64,000 bases of DNA from Aspidiotus rigidus. Taxonomy: Eukaryota > Arthropoda > Insecta > Hemiptera > Diaspididae. Where the stretch lies: assembly GCA_035079385.1 (NCBI GenBank), contig JAVHKY010000013.1:2914001-2978000 (forward strand). The letters run 5' to 3'. The position numbers were made by a program, and so were the translations under genes. Shown one piece after another: positions 35,873-48,450 of this stretch. Below the pieces are notes generated by a model that did no database searches, had not been told where the DNA came from, and saw nothing but the letters and a program-made list of their open reading frames with translations. Positions within the stretch are counted from its first letter, which is position 1. The number at the start of each line of letters is the position of its first letter.

Positions 35873-36150
35873 ATATAAAAGCGTATTCTACTATAATCGG
35901 CAGTTCAGTCAAGTATTGTACAGCGTTAGTTATCGCGGGATTGTTTTACTCTCGTTCGCTTCGCTCGCATTCCAACGTACTCACGTAATTATCAGCTCGT
36001 AAAATAGACGAAATTATGAGGTCATAATAAATTGTAGTATCGCCAACTCGATAAATACCCACGAAACTCGAGCGCGATCAATTTACGAGGTTCCAGGCGC
36101 AAATTGGAGTTTATATACTAAGGTCCGGGCACGAATCCTTTCCTCAGTTT
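35873..36150 (+). promoter_or_regulatory. Promoter-like stretch, possibly LTR-derived
   Basis: catataaaagcg (about 35873) is followed after about 30 bp by ggcagttcagtcaag, a TATA box plus TCAGT initiator pair as found in insect LTRs and Pol II promoters. An aataaattg signal follows near 36028. Clear TG...CA termini or a primer-binding site were not found, and no ORF follows. Confidence 0.35.
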
Positions 36151-36694
36151 GATACCCTCGGAGTAGTACCTGTCGATGGAAACACTCTGGGTGGCTGCGG
36201 GCATCGACACCGAATTTTGGTGAATACAGATCGACAACACAATGTTATAAGTTTGTAACATTTCGATCTCATCGATTAAAATTCATTATAAATAATATAC
36301 GAAAGTTGCCATTTTACATATATTTTCGCTCAAAAACGCACCTATCGGACTACACCTGCACCGCCAAGAAACTCAACTCTTGTCGTCGACGGCAAATCAA
36401 CCGCGAACGAAAAGTTCGCTCCACGTCGCTACAACTTAAAATAACATAATATGCCAAAATTCAGCCGTCCCCCATTTATTCACACCAAATTTCCTAATAT
36501 GACTGGACTATAGTAGGTCCTACGCGTTCTTTATACTGCTTTATACCGCAGGTCTAGGCTTCCTTGAATTCTCAATACCAAAACCAATTTGCTTGTAAAC
36601 CAGATTCCCCGCATTCCTCGTTTAACTTCGTTAAGGAAGCCGTCGTTTTTTTAAATATGGATCACAGTAATACTGGGAAAGACAAATTTCAAAT

Positions 36695-36830
36695 GTGACC
36701 TGCGATGAGAAAAGGATGCTCATTGCCCTTTGACAGAAACACCATTTCTCTCTGAATAGATACCCAATCAGGGAGAAATAGTGTTCTTGCGCCAATGGGC
36801 GATGAGCATCCTTTTCTCATCGCAGGTCAC
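36695..36830. mobile_element. 136-bp palindromic MITE, copy 1
   Basis: Arms gtgacctgcgatgagaaaag and its inverse extend inward nearly to the centre. TSD AAAT at 36691-36694 and 36831-36834. A second copy of the same length lies at 46681-46816. Confidence 0.9.
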
Positions 36831-38297
36831 AAATTTTGTAATGGATGTTCAATAAATTTTTCTGTTCAACCATTTTTATCTAGTTTGATATATTTTTATA
36901 TTGTGCATGTTTTTATTTTTTACGCACTTCTTATTATTTTTATGTGGAATGTTTTCAATCTTGTTGTAACAATTTTTTTTTTTGCTCAAAACATCTGTTT
37001 TTTATGTTATGTGATTTTCTCCTTTTTTTTGTGTGGTTTCAAATACATGCATTTCTGGAAATTGTAGTTCCAATGTTGCGCGGGATCTATTTAGAAAAAT
37101 TTCAATCGCCGAATTCGGGCAATTACACAATGCGCGCGGTCTTCAGTAATTTCACCGAATGCGCGCATCCCAAAAATATTTTGCAGACCGCGCGCAATGA
37201 ATGATGAAAATGTATTTTTTGAGTCATTTGAAAACCAAGTAATTGGAAAAATGTCGAGCCTCTAGCTATAAAATCTAAAAGAATATTTAGAAACATTTTA
37301 GATATTCATCCATGTACATGAAGGAGGGGGGGGGGGGGATGATTTGAAAAAGTTTAACTCCAAAGCTACATTTATCAGGAAGAGTGACTGAAAATATGTC
37401 CTTTGACCTACGCGAGTGAGACTCGGACAAAATTCAATCTTTGAGCTATCTTCAAGAGGAAGGGAGGATTTGAAGAAAGATTTGACCATCCAACTGTTTA
37501 GAAGGGAGGGAGACGTTGGATGAGGGAAAATATATGTAATAAGACGTCGGGTCGTCTCATTATCAACCGGTTGATTTCGGTAATTCTACCGGTCAAAAAC
37601 ATTACGCTTGACGTATTATATACTGACCTCAATTAATATTTTCAGTGGATAAAGGCCTTCCTTGTGTAAGTACCTAAGTTACGTACACAGATTTCCAATT
37701 CATAAATGCCCGAATTTCGTACCTTTCCACATAATTATAATATCATTTTGATAGTGTTAAATCAACCTATACCGATAATTACAAGAGTACAATTGTACCT
37801 TCATGAAAGTTAGACCACTGTACTCTATGAAATTATTTTTGAATAATTAAATAGGTAGCTTATCCCGGCAGTAAGCAACAGCTATTGGGATTCGTGATTA
37901 TCAAGTATAATCAGCTATACAATTTTCTGCGAATGCGACAACTTCACTTCTGCAGTACCTATAATGAGTTACAATCATAAAGTGCAAGTGTTACTAAATT
38001 TTGAGCTATACGGTCAAGGTTTTTCGAGGGTATAGGACGATTAATTTTGACTCAGATTGGTTTTATTGTCGCGTTGGTCGAGTGCGTTAACTTACTGTTA
38101 GATAAAGGGTAATTATTTTTTCAAAAGGTCTAATTAGGATAATGTTATAGATCTAAGATCATTTCTTTTCTTTTTGTCAGTCGTCGAATTCATTGAATAA
38201 ACGAGAACGCTCGCTGTGAACGCGTCAAGAAAAATATCGAATGCACCCGTCAGATTCAATTCAATCATAGACTCAGGAAAAAGAAGAAATTGACATT

Positions 38298-41200
38298 ATG
38301 TCATTTGTAAGTCAAAAATACTTTTTATAATTCCTTTTATCTTTTCAGAATTCAGTCACCCCTCGTGCTACTTATAAGTCCACGTAGGCTACCATAATAC
38401 TTTTTCCGTGAAATGATGAAACCTTGAGCTTCAAAGACATTATTTTTGGGAAATTTTTATGTGAAATGACCGCACGTGTAACATGTTGAATGAACCCTAT
38501 TTTCAGTTGAATCGATTTCTCGAATTAATATTCGGGTCGGATGTCTGCTAGGAGCAGGGTAATCTCGAAACAATGGGAGAACGGAGCCATTTAGTGGAGA
38601 AATTAGGAGAACAAAATTTATAGAGCGTAAAATTACCGTATATCACCTTCTCATAAGAATTGAGTTTGATCGATGTGCTGTCCGTCAATTGGCCGCCCTG
38701 TTTATCTTGAGCGACACCTAGTGCTTGATCTGCCTGAATATCAAGATAGTAGAACTTGCTTTGTCGTTACTTTATACATATTTTATGTTTTATAAAGGGT
38801 TGGTACGCTCAAATTTGTTCATTTTTATGCTATTGTCATTTTCAATGTTTCAGAAATATTTTATTATACTTTTGAGCATCCTAGGCTCAGCAAACGCATC
38901 CAGAATTTTGGGCATCTTTCCCATAGCGGCCCAAAGTCATCTCTTTTGTAACACCGGTATCATGGACAGTTTACACGCAGCCGGACACCATATAACTATG
39001 ATACGACCATTCCCTATTGAGGCAAAGCTGGAAAATTTCACGACCATCAATTCTCGTTCCAATAACACTTACGTGTTCATCGGTATATCTTCGGTGTATG
39101 ATTTTGAAGTCGGCTTTGAAAATTTCATGGATATATTACTAGAGAAAGAGATGATCAATTGTCATGACGTCTTAAGTTTACCAGTTATTCAGGTCAGTCT
39201 CCTGAACAAATCTTGGAAAAATGACTCATCGCTTCCTAACCTACATATAACTTTTTTATTCAGGAAGCACTAAATTCTACAAGGAAATTATATGACGTTA
39301 TGTTTGTAGAATTGATGGCGTCGTACGAGTGTTTTCTACCAATCGCTGAAAAACTTGACATTCCCGTTATAGGGGTGGTAACTTTTCACAGCTGGAAACT
39401 CGCCGATCGTAATATAGGACTACCTAATAATCCAGCGATAATACCGTTTGAGTTGACGAGTGCCAAACCTGAAATGACGTTTGTCGAGCGCATCGAAAAT
39501 TTGTTAAATAATATTTTCATCGACAATTTCTGGAGATTCAGAATGAAGAAGGAGACCGCAAAAGTTTACCCAAAATATTTTACAGAAGATATACTGTACA
39601 AAAAGGATATGTCGCTGATTTTCTATAACAACCACGATAGTCTTCTACCTCGTCCAATGCCAGCGAATGCTATAAATATTGGAGGAATTCACCTGAGGCC
39701 GGCAAAACCCCTGCCCAAAGTAAGCAAGTTACTGTCAATACAAATGATTAGAGCACGTTTGTTGGTTTCATGTGCGTGAGTTTTTATTCAACTGGGAACA
39801 CAAAGACCAGTTTATAGTTGTAGTCCACATTCCAGTATTGAGCCGTATATAATAAGGCTTCTCAGTTTTTGCTGATAGTTTAGTTGTTTGTGAATAATAA
39901 ATAGCCTAGAATCTCAATATTATTTTGTATTCTCATTTAGGACCTGCTCAAATTTATCGACGAAGCTACTCACGGAGTTATTCTTTTCACTTTTGGTTCG
40001 GTGATTAATGCGAGTACACTTTCTATTGAACAACGAAACGCATTCCTAGAAGCGTTTGCGTTGATACCACAAAGAGTGATATGGAAATTTGAGCAGAAAA
40101 CAGAAAATGTTCCGAAAAACGTTTTATTACGCCATTGGATTCCTCAACGAGATATTTTAGGTATATATTACCCATAGAAAATTTGTTTTGGTCAAGGGTA
40201 GGACTGTACCCACGTCTTCTCCCTGTCAATAATCACGAAGATGGAAATCTATATGGATCAGGTAGCGCTACCATCAACAAGAGTCGGTGTTGGTGGCGTA
40301 CACGCTCGACCTGTCATGTTTCTAGTTGCGCATGCGTTCTACCAAAGTTTTGTACTTTACCACAAATTGGCGTGTGGTCTACACAGTCGTAAGAACCCAT
40401 TCATTGATGAGGGGGGAGAGGAGTTCGAAAAATCTCTACCTGACCTTACTTAGGGAGTAAAAAAACCATTCTTACGTGAAGTTTTTTAAAGTTTATTCGC
40501 GAGTCAAAATCTGTAAAATTCATCTTTAGAGCCAGCGAATGAAAAATCACTTGCTACCAATGTAAAAATTCAGCGAAAAACCTTTTTCTTTACAATTTTT
40601 CGTAAAATATTCCGCTAGAAGGTGGGGGAGGCGTCAAAAGGTCTCATGTATCCTTACATAGGGGATCCGACCAGTTCACCGGAAGAAGTCTCCCTCCTAT
40701 CGTCTATAGCTTGGAGGTCGATTTTTTTTTTCTAAGTCACTCTTCTATCATACCAGTATGTAGCTCGAAGATCGAAATTTCTCCAATCATGTATAGCTCC
40801 CAAGTCTGGGTCTTTGACGATCCCCCATGAAACAGGTTTCCTACCACCCCTCGTTCAACTCCGTTAAAGAACCCGTGAACTTTTTGTCAATCATGATATA
40901 ACTTATACGTCAAACATTTAAAATTTAGAACTGAATACTTTTCTACCGTTAACACCTTGTTGGCGCACCCTGTACTCTTAGTGATTTGGCTTCTCAAGCC
41001 TTGCCTAAGTAAATACGTCCTCGTATTAATATCATGTAGGTACTGTTGAAGAATGTAAACGTACCCTCCCAGAATAAGTTCAGGCCTAACTGTAATGAAA
41101 TTGACTATGTAAACTTATCTATGTTCTCACAGTACAGAGTTACAGATGCTTATTTCTATTCTCCAGAGCATAAGAACGTTATTGCGTTCATGAGTCATTG

Positions 41201-41961
41201 CGGTCAAAGTGGAGTATACGAAGCAGTGGTGACAGGTACACCAGTTGTCACGATGCCCCTTTTTGCTGATCAATTCTCAAATGCCGGCCTCTTACTTCAC
41301 CGACAAGTCGCAGTTCCTTTGGACTACAAAACTGTAACCAAAGATAAAGTGTTGACGGCCGTAAACACGATCATCAATGATACAAGGTAACGAAAGAAGA
41401 AAAACAATCACCCTGAACCAGGGAGACCAGAGGTGAATCTGAGAAAAACGGCCTAGACAGGATGCCTAAACGTAAGCTCAGATTTGAAAGTTCCCGGTTC
41501 AAATTCTTCGAGGGCGCGACTCGGATAAGCTAGCCGCCAGCGCGCTGCTGTTCTTTTGCGCACCAATGGTATCCGGTCTCGGTCCGAATTTTTTTTTTTA
41601 TTTTTGAATGAGTCGTTCGTTAGATTTTCTTTATGGTGAACTAATAATGGAACGATTTATCCTCCACAGTTATTTTCAACGAATGCAAGAACTCTCGCAC
41701 GCCTTCAAGGACAGACCTATGTCTCCTCAAGAGTCGATCGTTTATTGGACCGAATACGTGATTAGACATAACGGAGCCCCCTTTTTGAAAGCACTAGGAA
41801 CGGATATGCCTCTTTATAAATATCTTATGCTGGATATTATAGCATGTTTTGCAGTCATCATAATCGTCTCACTTTTCCTCACCTTAACAATTATTAGAAG
41901 ACTTTTTACCTTATTTAAAAAAAAACCGAAATATCTCTCGAGTGTTAAGAAAGACAAGTGA
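38298..41961 (+). CDS. UDP-glycosyltransferase, UGT-3 (six exons)
   Basis: Exons: 38298-38306 (ATGTCATTT, then gtaagt), 38854-39192, 39264-39719, 39941-40160, 41167-41386 and 41670-41961, all GT-AG. They join in frame to 511 residues. The signal peptide (KYFIILLSILGSANA) resembles that of UGT-1. The catalytic-His region is AAGHHITMIRP. Exon 3 contains PVIGVVTFHSWKLADRN and exon 5 the signature FMSHCGQSGVYEA. In the following donor-site loop, PLFADQFSNA has Ala where the other three have Gly, a conservative change next to the UDP-sugar pocket. The C-terminus has a membrane segment (ACFAVIIIVSLFLTLTII) and ends KKDK. It shares traits with both UGT-1 (456-bp exon 3) and UGT-2/4. Substrate unknown. 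Confidence 0.92.
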
Positions 41962-44900
41962 TTATGCATGATCAAAATATATGCAAGAATTATGTCAAAA
42001 TTTTATAATAATCTCTCAGACATGATAATTATCGAAATTTACTTTCTATAGAGAGGGTGACTGATGCTATTCAAATCGGGGAAGTGGGTTGTATGATTCT
42101 TCGAAGGAATGTTCGCGAGTTCAAAGTCTCAAGATATTTTCCAACCATCGTTTCACCATCCAAATTTTCTACTCATTTGCCACGTCAATTTCAGATCGAT
42201 ATCGACCATAAATCAACTTCTCGGTTGAGGGTTGTTTGCTAATCAATTTTCAATTCACCATTGAGGTCGATCTAGAGTTGATTAATACAGTCACCCTCCT
42301 GGAGAATTCTACCCGTTTGGTGATTTCGCTACTCACGACCAGAATGTGCAATCATTACATAAAGAGAGTTTGTAAGGACCTCAATTATGCTTCACAGTCT
42401 ATAGTACAGCAAGGATCGAATCAATACAATTTCGATTTTGTGAAGTCACAGGGGTTTTGTACGAACGCTATCGTGTTAGGAATGTCTGTGCGTGAGTGTT
42501 GGTCGTCTTTCTTCCCACATTTCAAACTTTTACTTTCGTTTTTGTTTTCCTCTTTTGTTTTACTCCACCTATACGAGCTTGCTCGATAGAGCGTGAGATT
42601 ATTCAGTGCGCATTCCGGTCAGTACTATGCAGGAAAAGTGAGTTCACTAGTGCTAACACACCAACACTTGAAAAATATTCGAAGCCCAAAAATGCTAGTT
42701 ACCAGGCAATGCCACCGCTCATCCAACCGACCACCTCCTAGTCCTTTTATAGAGCACAATTAAAAAATAGTAATATAAACGCATTTGAAAACCAACACCT
42801 TCCACCGTCCCAAAACATGTCACCAATGTATCACCAATTATTTCTATCTCACTCAAGGGATTCTATGCGCGTAGTTACACTTTTCTGTACACACTCCTAT
42901 AGGAGAGATGTAAACAGCCGAACTAAACTATTTGGTTGCAATTTATATTTCAAGCAACGCTGTAGGTGAAAGCAATTTTCCAGATTTTGCCAAGAAGGAT
43001 GACAGATTATTTCTGTTGACTCAACTTACAACAACTAGTTATTTGGTGTCTTGTTTGTACTTTGCACTTACTCAATTTTTGGCAACTACTGTATAGTGAT
43101 TATTTTGAAAAAGAGGATAAAACGACATACTCAAGTAAAAAAACAAAAATTGAATGTAGCCAGTTGATTTACAGTGTAAAAACAACTCTTTTCTTGGTTC
43201 TTACCCTTAAAAAGAAAAAAAAAAAAAGGTGAAATAATTAATAGAATTGTTTATAATGTTCCAAAATTATTGATCACCCCAATAAATACAACTCCTTTGT
43301 ATAGCTCATCTGCACTTAGATTTTGACAATTGTTCTGCAAAAGTGATAATTTTATCATAATTTGTGCAAAATAACAATGAAAAGGGTGTAAAATAAAATA
43401 TAAAAACATAATTGTAACACAATTCAAGTTCCAGTACTCAAGAAGGAGGTGGGGAAGGAGAAGGCGCAGCCTGTATCAACAGCCCTTATGACCAGATACT
43501 TTTCAAATTTAACTTCTGTTATACACAGATATTTGGCCACTTTTTCATCTACATCATTTTTGTAGGAATATTCCACATTTGTAACTCATCCTCTCAAAGT
43601 ATTGAAATTTAACAGGTGACGTTTGATAGGACTATTGCGCAGATTGCACAATCTGCGTTTGTAGATCGCGCGATCTGCATTTTTTGCGCTAGGTATACAT
43701 TTGCTTTTTTGGTAGTTAATTGTGTGATTAATTAATTATTATATCCAATTGCAACCTGTGAATATATAAGTTAAGACATACCTACTGAAAGAGTAGAGAC
43801 AATTGCTCTCTACATATTCAACATATATGTTATAATATTATGAATTGATGTAGGCCCATGCATGGCTGAAATCAACACTTTAACCTAAGACTTTCTTTCT
43901 GTGGGTACCTAAATACTTATCACCATAGTTCAATATTAACCCAAATATAGACATAATTACAGACTACAACTTATGTAATAAGTAACTAAAAGCTTTTTCT
44001 AATAAGAAAATACTTTGCAAGATACCCGTATACCATTTACTTGAATTCAGTTCCGATCATTTTCAACGTTGAACAAAAAAATTTTACCATCAATGATCTG
44101 AAATCAAAATTTAGAAGTTTTCTATGAAGATTGAATTTAGTGATAAATGAAGTATAAATACCTAGATAACTAAATACTGAATCACTTCTAAATAATTTCA
44201 TATCAAAATAATTATGATGTTTCTATTTTGCCAATCATGTTTGAAAGTCTCACCCTACAATAACACAAAAAAAAAAAAAAAAAGAAAAAACACGCACTCC
44301 ACTGAATTTGTCAATTTAAAGATGGTTATTTTGTTGAAGTCTATCAAGATAAAATGAACAATAGAACTAAACGATCTAGAACTTTGAACGTATTTTCAAT
44401 TGTGATGATGATAATAATTAAATTCAATGTAGGTAGATAGCCGTCTTTTGATTATAGAATTCCTCATGATCTTTATATTTGCTCAATCATGGCCGAACAT
44501 ATCAAACCAGTATATTGACGATCAGAGCAATTATTATGACACTCACTGACTCGCATTCCTGATTTCACAACACCTTGATAATGTCAATAATTCCTATTTG
44601 AATAAGAATAATATTCAAAATATTCACCGACGATTCATCATCATATACCAGTAGGTATTCTGAATTGAAAATAGGTAAGTAGGAGCTACCGGTACTACCT
44701 AATGTATGGAATTTTATAATTTCATTCAATACTTACTATCAGCTGATAATGATCAATAACATAACTATTACTCAATAATACCGGTATCTACTTACAGATA
44801 TTGTAGGTCGAGATAGATTCCAAGCTTGTTCTTATGACGAGCCATTGTTAGAACTTCTTCTACAATCATTGTTGTTGAACTTCAAAGTAATGAAACTGGG

Positions 44901-45000
44901 TTTAGACGACGCGGCGTCAAATGCAGCTCTAACAAAAATTGAATTGCGTACTCCAAGTGCTCCAATAACTCGCGATCGAAAGTCAACGACAAATTATTCA

Positions 45001-45028
45001 ATGAATGAATGAATGAATGAATGAATGA
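45001..45028. repeat. GAAT microsatellite
   Basis: About seven tandem tetramers, against about two or three at the equivalent place in copy A (around 24846). This is a copy-specific expansion. Confidence 0.8.
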
Positions 45029-46426
45029 TCAGTGTACGACTACAATTGGAAGAAAATAAGGAATTATAATAAATTCTACAGATGAATAGAATAAGTATTT
45101 AGCCCACCAACCTAGAGTGGTCTGTATAGTAGCAATTATTGGCGTAAGAATTTTTTGTTTTTTTTTCAAAACGTTAGTATACCAACCTGATTCAGACTAC
45201 ATTTGCAAATCTTCGCATTCGTCAGTAATTGCGCACCTTGTGCACGTAGTTGTAGGTATTATTAATACTATTGTACAGATTACATATTTTGCTTAGGAGG
45301 TACAAGTAAAGTATGGAAGACTAATCAACCTATTATGTGAGGTGGAATAAGGAAGTAGGGTGAAGGACTAAAAATTCATTTTTCCGTTTGTGACAAATTT
45401 GTATGCACAATTTCACGTTCTTTCCAAAATACCAAAATGGTATTGATTATAGGGTACGTAACAAACCCCCTTCAGAGTATAAACAAAAATGCTTGACGCG
45501 TCTGTATGTTGTGGAATGCCTGTTGGAATTTTCGACTCTCTAGCTGTTACGGAATTTTTTGACCTCATATATAGGTACCTACAATGAAAAGATGAGAACT
45601 TACTTGATAAAGAAGAAATGGTAGTATCCAAAGAAACACCCAACTAATTGAAATGAATCGGGCGATGGCTTAATAATTCAATTAGCACAATCCACGAAAA
45701 TGTATATAATTAAGAAGTACTCGAAAAATAAATGGGGCGTTGCGTTGCTTGCTTAACTTGATAACGGCGAAGTTTTTTGGCGTCAAATCAAACGGAAATG
45801 GTATCAGATAAAAAGGAAAGTAGTGTTCTTGAAAAGTTGATATACAATGAGGTGTACTGTGCACTCCCTTACTTTCGAAGGAGTAACCAATAATATAAAC
45901 CCTATGACTATTATATTATGTGGACTGCGCTAAAGTATATAAAACGACCGAAGAAAGCGTCCACAGATGACGTGATAAGGTCTACGGCACTGACCACGCG
46001 TATTTAAAATAATTATACGCGTCACACCTTTGACCTTTCACCACTGCGTGAAACGTGCGAATTTGGACCGGCTATGTTGTAGATTCGCTAGTGACGCTTG
46101 GGTGAAATACGTAGAAAATAAAGTACTGATAAGCGAACGGTGTAGGTGACTTGAAACTATAAAGGTGATTTTTTAGTTTTTCTCCAATTTCTCCAAAAAT
46201 AATGAATTTAGGCGTGTACTTGTAAGCAACAAAATTGAAGAGCAGAAAATTTTCTTTAAGATGAAAATATTTTTGAAAGATTTAAAAAAAATCAAAAAAT
46301 TTGGCGCGACGCTAGCGCTGCCTGGTCCGACTGGTGCTCGCACTACTCGCTTAATCGACCAATGAAAAAGGTCGTCTGTCATCTCTAGGGAAACAAACGT
46401 CACACGTCACGGCCGTCTTTATATAA

Positions 46427-47194
46427 GGCTGGAATCTTAGACCATAATTATAGTACATAGACCGCTATCTAATAATGAAGCTCGTCGGAACATAAGAGAC
46501 TCTGTAAGTCGGTAAGGTCTCACGGCGTTAAAGTGAGTGGGCGTGCGGCATCGCTCACATCCCCTTACATCAAGGCACCGAACCATCCATACCAAACCTT
46601 TCCGACTTACAGCCAGCCTCCTATGTTCCGACAACTAATAACGACATGTACTTGGGCTATCGGCGGTCTATATACTATATGTGACCTGCGATGAGAAAAG
46701 GATGCTCATTGCCCACTGACAGAAACACCATTTCTCTCTGATTGGGTATCCAATCATAGAGAAATGGTGTTCCTGCGCCAATGGGCAATGAGCATCCTTT
46801 TCTTATCGCAGGTCACATATGGTCTAAGGCCGGAATGTAGCGATGTCACAACATTGCACTTCAAAATCAGTGGATACAGATTTACATGGGCGCTTATGAG
46901 AAAAAACAACAAAATTTGATTATTTTGATTCTTACGCCAGTAGGAAGATGTTTTCTGAGAAAATGAATAAGTAGAAGATAATTTGAAGAGCAAACGATTC
47001 CCGATTTTTTTAGTCTAATTTCAGTAAAATTGGTGCGATATACCAAGAGTTATGATCAGTTGAGAATTAAAAATCAGAAAGGGGACAAAGTGCGGTATAA
47101 CCTCCTACAACCTCACCGCACCGCACCATGCGAACACCGAAACGTCTGTCTCGAATGAATCCACTGCGCTGTTGCAATTTCCTACATTCCGGCC
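46427..47194. mobile_element. 768-bp insertion with GGCYGGAAT ends, carrying a nested MITE
   Basis: Left end ggctggaatcttag, right end ctacattccggcc, flanked by the 8-bp direct repeat TTATATAA (46419-46426 and 47195-47202). Copy A at about 27400 lacks it. The ggccggaatgtag motif also occurs internally at about 46828, so two palindromic units may be joined. The 136-bp MITE (46681-46816) is inserted within it. The TSD is itself palindromic, so its length is less certain. Confidence 0.6.
46681..46816. mobile_element. 136-bp palindromic MITE, copy 2
   Basis: Same arms and length as 36695-36830. TSD ATAT at 46677-46680 and 46817-46820. Few differences separate the copies, suggesting recent movement. 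Confidence 0.9.
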
Positions 47195-48450
47195 TTATAT
47201 AAAGTAGGCCGTGCACACGTGCGTTCTTCTATTATAGGCAGGGATGCGCAGCCGATCAGCATTGACTTAAGCTTTAACTTTTGGCTGACAGTCAATTCCA
47301 ATAAATTCATTAGCTGGATTTTAGCTTTTTCAAAATAAGGCAAAGTAAAGGCGTAAAACTTAAACTTAATTATAATAGCTTAATTTTACATGTAAACAAT
47401 CAATATTTTCCAAAGGCTGGCTTTACGCTTAATGGACTGTGAATGACTGACTTTTTATCCGCTTAAAAACTGTTCAAAAACTAGCTTAAACTGCGACTTA
47501 AGCTGTGACTGGATTAAACTTCTCATCTCTGATTATAGGAAATAACAATGTTTTTCTTCTTAACTGGTGGCTGTTTCAAACAAGTGTAAAAACTAAAAAG
47601 ATATAAATAATGATTTTTATTTATTTGGCTCGCCAGAACATTTTTTGCCCACTAAGGTCCCTTTTCTCATTCTTGATTATTTTGTATCGGAAATATGAAT
47701 GTAAACCATGACCATGCCACCATGTGTGCAGTGTGTGTAGAAGAGCTTGTTCAATTATTTATAACATGTACGCTACCTAGTTTGTTTCTTTTCTTTTGAT
47801 AAACATGCATAATAATTACGGTATTATGTAAATTCAATTCCATTATGTATATTGTATTTTTTGTCTTATTAGAAAGTTTATTAATCACAATATTGAATTT
47901 ACATGCGATATATGTACACTATACGTAATATTGATTTACTTCATTAGGTATCAGTTGATTGTAATAAATTGTGACAGGCGGTCGAGTCTTGCGCTTCCAC
48001 CTTTTTTATCATTTTATATAAAACTTTGAAATTAGATCTCATTAACTCAGCAGCCCAATATTTTAAGCAAATACCGGTAGCAGATAACATGTGCATACAT
48101 GCTTTATTCACAAGAGTACGATAGCTGAAGAATAAACTGAGGCACTTAATGAATTTATTCTCCCATGAAAATGAAGGTCGAAAATCAGTAAGATGAATTA
48201 TTTTTAACTGTAATTTGTCACGCTACTGTCCTAGACAAGTCTGTCATTAATATTGTAAAACGTTTCTGAGTATTTTCATGGCAGAAGTTTTTTTTTTTTT
48301 TTTTTTTTTTATACTTTGGTTGTCATATTTTTCTCAATAAACGCGGGAACGCGATAGTTCCATCACAGAAGAAACGTCGAGCGCGAGCTATAATGATAAA
48401 TTTTTACCAAAATTCGAACACGGTATAAAACTACTAGTAATTCATAAAAA

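Larger units (their letters stand above)
33117..38297. other. Intergenic DNA between UGT-2 and UGT-3
   Basis: 33117-33715 is the conserved 3' flank shared with copy B. From 33780 to 36450 the DNA is absent from copy B and holds a long palindrome (34360-34607), a hAT-like MITE (35162-35381) and a promoter-like stretch near 35873. 36590-37510 holds a 136-bp MITE and dispersed repeats, including a G run at 37322-37338. The UGT-3 promoter should lie in about 37900-38297. Confidence 0.5.
41962..48450. other. Intergenic DNA between UGT-3 and UGT-4
   Basis: 41962-44240 is A+T-rich with no recognisable gene; a plus frame at 42236-42589 matches nothing I know. From about 44250 it is segmental copy B, with its own nested insertion (46427-47194). 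45001-45028 is a GAAT microsatellite with more units than copy A (near 24846). Confidence 0.45.

Noticed and set aside
37322..37338. A G-quadruplex regulatory site at a G run
   Set aside because: It is one uninterrupted G tract inside a degenerate repeat, with no neighbouring gene to regulate.
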